NCBI RefSeq assembly: GCF_000231055.2
Contig: NZ_CM001466.1
Span: forward strand, 3,238,398-3,302,397
Direction of reading: 5' to 3'
Length of the DNA: 64,000 nt
DNA from: Saccharomonospora azurea NA-128
GTDB taxonomy: Bacteria; Actinomycetota; Actinomycetes; Mycobacteriales; Pseudonocardiaceae
This document shows, piece after piece, positions 59,919-64,000 of this stretch. A model generated the notes under the pieces. The model searched no databases and was not told where the DNA came from. It worked only from the letters and a program-made list of their open reading frames with translations. Position 1 is the first letter of the stretch. The number at the start of each line of letters is the position of its first letter. The position numbers and the translations under genes are program-made.

Positions 59919-61031
59919 ATGTCCGTTTTCGGTCAGGTCTGGGTGTTCAGCGCGGTCGCCTTCGTGCTCGGAGCGTTCCTCGCCTGGCTGTTCCTCGTGC
60001 GGCCCGCGCAGAAGCGCATCGGTGAGCTGCAACGTCGGCTCGCCTTGACGGAGGGCGCGTCGAGACCGGGAACGGCGCAGCGCACGCGGGTGGCGCCGCC
60101 GGTGCGCGCCACCGACGGTGCCGACGACAAGGGGCGTGAGCCGGCCACCCCGCCGACGAGGCACTTCGAACCCGCGCCCGACCCCTCGGAGCCGACGCGC
60201 GAGGCCACGGAGCACCTCGCCGCCGGTCCGAGCTGGCCCGAACGCGACAGTCTGCAGGGGCGCACGCCGAAGTCCGAGATCGACGACCTCGACGAGGACT
60301 TCGCGCGTTTTGACGAGCTCGACGACAGCCTTGACGACGGTGTGGAGGGCAGCGCGGGCGGGCTGTTGAACGACCCGACCACGCGCGCCGTCGACGAGCC
60401 CACCCGGATCCAAAGCGCACGCGGTGGAGCGCTCGACGTCGAGCCCCCGCCGGGCACGCCCGACGACGCCGACTCCGGTCGCGGTGGTCGCGGCGGCGGC
60501 AGTCTCTTCGAGCCCGCGCCGCTCGACGAGCCGGAGGACACGCCTCCCGCCTACGCCTTCGGCGACAGGCTCGCCGGGGACGACACTCCCGTCGAGCACG
60601 AGGAGCCGGTGGAGCGCACGACGATGTTGCCGAAGCGGCAGCCCGGGCGCACCCAGATGGAGAGCTTCGAGCCGGTCAAGCCGAGCCAGCCGTCGATGCG
60701 TTCGGTGGACCGCCGCGACCCCGGCCCCCAGCCCGGCCGCGGCGGCTCGCTGTTCGAGCCCACGGTCGCACCGTCCACCGCGGCGCCGTCCGCGCGCGAC
60801 ACCTCCGCCCCGGGCCTCCCGCCCGGTCCCTTCGGGCCCGGCTCGGCGATGCCCAAGCCGGGTGGTGGCCGGCCCTCCGGTGACTTCCCGGTGAAAGCGA
60901 GTGTCACGACGTTGCGCTACTGCACCGAGGACTCGCCCGACTACCCGCGCATGGTGGCCGAGGTGTGGTTCCGCAGCCCGGCCGATGCCGAACGCGTCGG
61001 GTTCCGGCCGCTGCCTCCGTCAGAATCCTGA
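59919..61031 (+). CDS. Membrane-anchored protein with C-terminal sunset domain
   Basis: 370 residues from ATG at 59919. One N-terminal helix (VWVFSAVAFVLGAFLAWLFLV), a short coiled region (AQKRIGELQRRLALTEG), a ~250-residue acidic/Pro-rich linker in which the motif GGSLFEP occurs twice (around residues 190 and 275), and a C-terminal ~40-residue sunset-type domain: FPVKASVTTLRYCTEDSPDYPRMVAEVWFRSPADAERVGFRPL. The domain is usually found at the end of actinobacterial membrane or secreted proteins; function unknown. 13 nt after the polyprenyl synthase. Confidence 0.75.
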   Translation: MSVFGQVWVFSAVAFVLGAFLAWLFLVRPAQKRIGELQRRLALTEGASRPGTAQRTRVAPPVRATDGADDKGREPATPPTRHFEPAPDPSEPTREATEHLAAGPSWPERDSLQGRTPKSEIDDLDEDFARFDELDDSLDDGVEGSAGGLLNDPTTRAVDEPTRIQSARGGALDVEPPPGTPDDADSGRGGRGGGSLFEPAPLDEPEDTPPAYAFGDRLAGDDTPVEHEEPVERTTMLPKRQPGRTQMESFEPVKPSQPSMRSVDRRDPGPQPGRGGSLFEPTVAPSTAAPSARDTSAPGLPPGPFGPGSAMPKPGGGRPSGDFPVKASVTTLRYCTEDSPDYPRMVAEVWFRSPADAERVGFRPLPPSES

Positions 61032-61074
61032 CAGTCCGAGAACAGTCCGAGAACAGTCCGAGAACAGTCCGAGA
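61031..61074. repeat. Four tandem copies of an 11-bp repeat
   Basis: ACAGTCCGAGA repeated exactly four times (61031, 61042, 61053, 61064), starting on the last base of the upstream stop codon and ending just before a terminator. Perfect copies suggest recent slippage or selection. Confidence 0.95.
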
Positions 61075-61080
61075 ACGCCG

Positions 61081-61113
61081 AAGGGGCACCCACGCGGCTC
61101 GTGGGTGCCCCTT
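61081..61113. terminator. Bidirectional terminator between convergent genes
   Basis: AAGGGGCACCCACG (61081-61094) pairs perfectly with CGTGGGTGCCCCTT (61100-61113), loop 5 nt. Serves the sunset-domain gene and korB. Confidence 0.9.
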
Positions 61114-61128
61114 CGTTCGTTCGGAGAC

Positions 61129-62193
61129 TCAGTCGACCGTCCAGGTGTCCTTACCGGTCAGCAGCGCCTGCAGGTCGGCGGGCTTGGCCTTCGCGGCCTC
61201 CTCCACCTGCGTGCGCGCCAGGTCGTCGTAGGTCGAGCGGTTGACCTGCCGGAAGATGCCCGTGGGCGTGTAGCTGAGGTACTCGTCGCTCAACCTCGAC
61301 AGCGCGAACGCGTACGAGCTGTCGGCGACGGTCGGGTCGTGCACCACGAGGTTCTCCTCGCCGATCTCGGAGACCTTGCCGACCTCCAGCCCGGCCCAGC
61401 CGGTGCGGCCGACGCCGAACTCGCCTTCCGGGCCGAACCGGATCGGCTCGCCCGGCGTGAGGGGGATGATGCGGCGGGCCGACTCGTCGGCGTCCTTCAG
61501 CATGTCGAACGCGCCGTCGTTGAAGATCGGGCAGTTCTGGTAGATCTCCACGAACGCCGAACCGCGGTGCTGCGCCGCGGCGGTGAGCACCTCGGTGAGG
61601 CCCTTGCGGTCGGAGTCGAGAGCGCGCGCGACGAACGACGCCTCCGCGCCCACCGCGAGCGAGATCGGGTTGAACGGCGTGTCCAGCGACCCCATCGGGG
61701 TCGACTTGGTGACCTTGCCCGACTCGCTGGTGGGCGAGTACTGGCCCTTGGTCAACCCGTAGATGCGGTTGTTGAACAGCAGGATCTTGAGGTTGACGTT
61801 GCGGCGCAGCGCGTGGATCAGGTGGTTGCCGCCGATGGACAGCGCGTCGCCGTCACCGGTGACCACCCACACCGAGAGGTCGGGCCGCGCGGTGGCCAGC
61901 CCGGTCGCGATGGCCGGGGCGCGGCCGTGGATCGAGTGCATCCCGTAGGTGTTCATGTAGTACGGGAAACGGCTCGAACATCCGATGCCGGAGACGAAGA
62001 CGATGTTCTCGCGCTTCAGCCCGAGTGTCGGCAGGAACGACTGGATGGTGTTGAGCACGACGTAGTCGCCGCAGCCCGGGCACCACCGGACTTCCTGGTC
62101 GGACTTGTAGTCCTTGGTCTTCTGCTTCTCGTCGGTCGTGGGAACGAGGTCGAGCCCGCCGAGGGCCGGCAGACCCAGGTCGACTTGGGTCAC
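61129..62193 (-). CDS. korB: 2-oxoacid:ferredoxin oxidoreductase beta subunit
   Basis: 354 residues from GTG at 62193 (GTGA overlap with korA). ThDP-binding subunit: EVRWCPGCGDYVVLNTIQSFLP, VSGIGCSSRFPYYMNTYGMHSIHGRAPAIATGL, and GDGDALSIGGNHLIHALRRN followed by ILLFNNRIYGLTKGQYSPTS. With KorA it decarboxylates 2-oxoglutarate (or another 2-oxoacid) and reduces ferredoxin, an alternative to 2-oxoglutarate dehydrogenase. Substrate assigned by similarity to mycobacterial KorAB (Rv2454c-Rv2455c). Confidence 0.94.
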   Translation of the reverse strand: MTQVDLGLPALGGLDLVPTTDEKQKTKDYKSDQEVRWCPGCGDYVVLNTIQSFLPTLGLKRENIVFVSGIGCSSRFPYYMNTYGMHSIHGRAPAIATGLATARPDLSVWVVTGDGDALSIGGNHLIHALRRNVNLKILLFNNRIYGLTKGQYSPTSESGKVTKSTPMGSLDTPFNPISLAVGAEASFVARALDSDRKGLTEVLTAAAQHRGSAFVEIYQNCPIFNDGAFDMLKDADESARRIIPLTPGEPIRFGPEGEFGVGRTGWAGLEVGKVSEIGEENLVVHDPTVADSSYAFALSRLSDEYLSYTPTGIFRQVNRSTYDDLARTQVEEAAKAKPADLQALLTGKDTWTVD

Positions 62194-64000
62194 TTGACCA
62201 CGGCCTCCTTGCTCGCTGTGCGGTCGGCGATGTCGGTGAACACGTGCTCCAGTTCCTCGGCCTTGAACGGGAGACCCGCGATCTTGGTGTGGGAGTGGAC
62301 GTCCGCGAGGTACTTCGCCCGCAGCAGCGCGGCGAGTTGCCCCATGTTCATCTCGGGCACGACCACGGTGTCGTACGAGCGCAGCAGCTCACCGAGGTTC
62401 GCGGGGAACGGGTTGAGGTGCCGGAGGTGAGCCTGCGCGATCGGGATGCCCTTGCGGCGCACGCGCCTGCAGGCGGCGCCGATGGGTCCGTAGGTGGAGC
62501 CCCAGCCGAGCGCCAGCACGCGGGCCTGCCCGTTGCTGGGGTCGTCGACCTCCAGGTCGGGCACGTCGATACCGTCCACCTTGGCCTGACGCAGGCGCAC
62601 CATCTTGTCGTGGTTGTCGGGGTCGTACGAGATGTTGCCCTTGCCCTCGGCCTTCTCCAGACCACCCACGCGGTGTTGCAGGCCGGGAGTGCCCGGGATG
62701 GCCCACTCGCGGGCCAGCGTCTCGGGGTCGCGCACGTAGGGCCAGAACTCGTCGGAGCCGTCGAGCGCGTTGGCCTTGTCCGCGAACGTCACCCGCAGGT
62801 CGGGCAGCTTCTCGACGTCGGGGATCAGCCACGGCTCGGAGCCGTTGGCGATGGCGCCGTCGGAGAGCAGCAGCACCGGCGTGCGGTAGGTCAGCGCGAT
62901 GCGCGTGGCCTCCAGCGCCGCGTCGAAGCAGTCGGAGGGCGAGCGCGGCGCCACCACCGGCACGGGCGACTCGCCGTTGCGGCCGTACATGGCCTGCAGC
63001 AGGTCGGCCTGCTCGGTCTTGGTGGGCAGACCCGTCGACGGGCCGCCCCGCTGCACGTCGATGACCACGAGCGGCAGCTCGATCATCACGCCGAGGCCGA
63101 TGGTCTCGGACTTCAACGCGATGCCCGGCCCGGACGTCGACGTGACACCCAGCGCGCCACCGTAGGAGGCGCCGAGCGCGGCACCGATGCCCGCGATCTC
63201 GTCCTCCGCCTGGAACGTGATGACGCCGAAGTTCTTGTGCTTGGACAGCTCGTGGAGGATGTCCGATGCCGGGGTGATCGGGTACGTGCCGAGCAGCACT
63301 TGCAGGTCGGACAGGCGGCCCGCGGCCACGATGCCGTACGCCAGCGCCGTGTTGCCGGTGATCTGGCGGTAGGTGCCCTTCGGCAGCTTCGCGGGCGCCA
63401 CCTCGAACGTCGTCTTGAACGCCTCGGTGGTCTCGCCGTAGTTCCAGCCCGCCCGGAACGCCAGGATGTTGGCCTCGGCGATCTGCGGCTTCGCGGCGAA
63501 CTTCTCCCGCAGGAACGCCTCGGTGCCCTCGGTGGGCCGGTGGTACATCCACGAGAGCAGGCCCAGCGCGAACATGTTCTTGCAGCGCTCGGCGTCCTTC
63601 TTGCCGAGCCCGGTGTCCGCGAGCGCGCCCTGGGTGAGCGTCGACATCGCGACCTCGTACACCTCGAACGCCGACAGCGAGTCGTCGCTGAGCGGGTCGG
63701 CGTCGTAGCCGACCTTGCCGAGGTTGCGCTTGGTGAACTCGTCGGTGTTGACGATGATCATGCCGCCCTGGGGCACGTCGCCGATGTTGGCCTTCAACGC
63801 GGCCGGGTTCATGGCCACCAGGACGTCCGGGCGGTCGCCCGGGGTGAGGATGTCGTAGTCGGCGAAGTGGACCTGGAAACTGGAGACCCCGGGGATGGTG
63901 CCTTGCGGCGCTCGGATCTCGGCGGGGAAGTTGGGCAGCGTGGCGAGGTCGTTGCCGAACGCGGCAGCCTCGGAGGTGAAACGATCACCCGTCAGTTGCA
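62190..64000 (-). CDS. korA: 2-oxoacid:ferredoxin oxidoreductase alpha subunit, 5' end outside window
   Basis: At least 603 residues; the frame is still open at base 64000 so only the first few dozen residues are missing. Fused gamma-alpha subunit: N-terminal QLTGDRFTSEAAAFGNDLATLPNFPAEIRAPQGTIPGVSSFQVHFAD and VLVAMNPAALKANI, then the alpha part with LGTYPITPASDILHELSKH, SGPGIALKSETIGLGVMIELPLVVIDVQRGGPSTGLPTKTEQADLLQAMYGRNGE and WGSTYGPIGAA. Cytoplasmic partner of KorB. Overlaps korB by 4 nt. Confidence 0.94.
   Translation of the reverse strand, partial: QLTGDRFTSEAAAFGNDLATLPNFPAEIRAPQGTIPGVSSFQVHFADYDILTPGDRPDVLVAMNPAALKANIGDVPQGGMIIVNTDEFTKRNLGKVGYDADPLSDDSLSAFEVYEVAMSTLTQGALADTGLGKKDAERCKNMFALGLLSWMYHRPTEGTEAFLREKFAAKPQIAEANILAFRAGWNYGETTEAFKTTFEVAPAKLPKGTYRQITGNTALAYGIVAAGRLSDLQVLLGTYPITPASDILHELSKHKNFGVITFQAEDEIAGIGAALGASYGGALGVTSTSGPGIALKSETIGLGVMIELPLVVIDVQRGGPSTGLPTKTEQADLLQAMYGRNGESPVPVVAPRSPSDCFDAALEATRIALTYRTPVLLLSDGAIANGSEPWLIPDVEKLPDLRVTFADKANALDGSDEFWPYVRDPETLAREWAIPGTPGLQHRVGGLEKAEGKGNISYDPDNHDKMVRLRQAKVDGIDVPDLEVDDPSNGQARVLALGWGSTYGPIGAACRRVRRKGIPIAQAHLRHLNPFPANLGELLRSYDTVVVPEMNMGQLAALLRAKYLADVHSHTKIAGLPFKAEELEHVFTDIADRTASKEAVVK

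Noticed and set aside
1-64000. tRNA, rRNA, or classic insertion sequence genes
   Set aside because: No cloverleaf ending in a CCA-type acceptor, rRNA-like stretch, or transposase motif was recognised by reading; a covariance-model search could still find something missed.

Overview
The window is a stretch of very high-GC actinobacterial chromosome. Frequent GTG starts, many four-base stop/start overlaps, BldC- and BldN-type developmental regulators, an EspG/PPE-type ESX cassette, a menaquinone-based respiratory gene set and the gene order all point to the family Pseudonocardiaceae, with a Saccharomonospora/Amycolatopsis-like organism as the best guess. From memory, positions 1-38907 follow the order of the Mycobacterium tuberculosis segment Rv0497-Rv0562, with the nuo operon inserted before the polyprenyl synthase gene. 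No rRNA, tRNA, prophage, insertion sequence with a transposase, or CRISPR array was seen.

Layout. 1-7720: a housekeeping block on the + strand (3'-terminal part of a membrane protein gene, TIM-barrel isomerase, proline dehydrogenase, thioesterase, proC, small HTH protein, the 33-residue ribosomal protein bS22, SDR protein, acyltransferase). 7908-10763 (-): an ECF sigma factor of BldN type, its likely membrane anti-sigma partner and a SerB1-like phosphatase. 10936-22061: acyl-CoA ligase, glutaredoxin-like protein, rex-hemA-hemC-hemD, hemB, small membrane proteins, hemL and a phosphatase. 22058-26136: System II cytochrome c maturation (ResA-like, CcdA, ResB, CcsB). 26170-28567: MinD-like ATPase, BldC and small proteins. 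28564-38907: Cds1-like enzyme, menaquinone genes menA, menE, menB, menD, menG and menJ, and a secreted M1 peptidase. 39339-55554: all fourteen complex I genes nuoA-N. 55636-58670 (-): ESX-associated cassette. 58886-64000: polyprenyl diphosphate synthase, sunset-domain protein and KorAB.

Functional logic. Heme, cytochrome c, menaquinone and its isoprenoid tail, complex I and a ferredoxin-linked 2-oxoacid oxidoreductase lie together, so the region is largely a respiration/redox locus. The redox repressor Rex is encoded here, and Rex-type operators lie in front of rex itself (one) and nuoA (two near-perfect copies), suggesting NADH-responsive control of heme synthesis and complex I.

Most unusual features: (i) a ~113-bp element between nuoE and nuoF, flanked by an 18-bp direct repeat that duplicates the ATGA junction and its ribosome binding site, with the inserted DNA left open as a bridging 38-codon ORF, and a related sequence apparently inserted in frame inside nuoG; (ii) two arrays of a 21-bp repeat at gene 3' ends just before minus-strand stop codons; (iii) many start codons placed 6-8 nt after a TANNNT box, implying leaderless transcripts, in two cases with the upstream gene's stop codon inside the box; (iv) a leaderless 19-codon uORF coupled to a MinD-like gene; (v) a gene that appears to start at CTG. 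Starts and functions are inferred from sequence reading alone.
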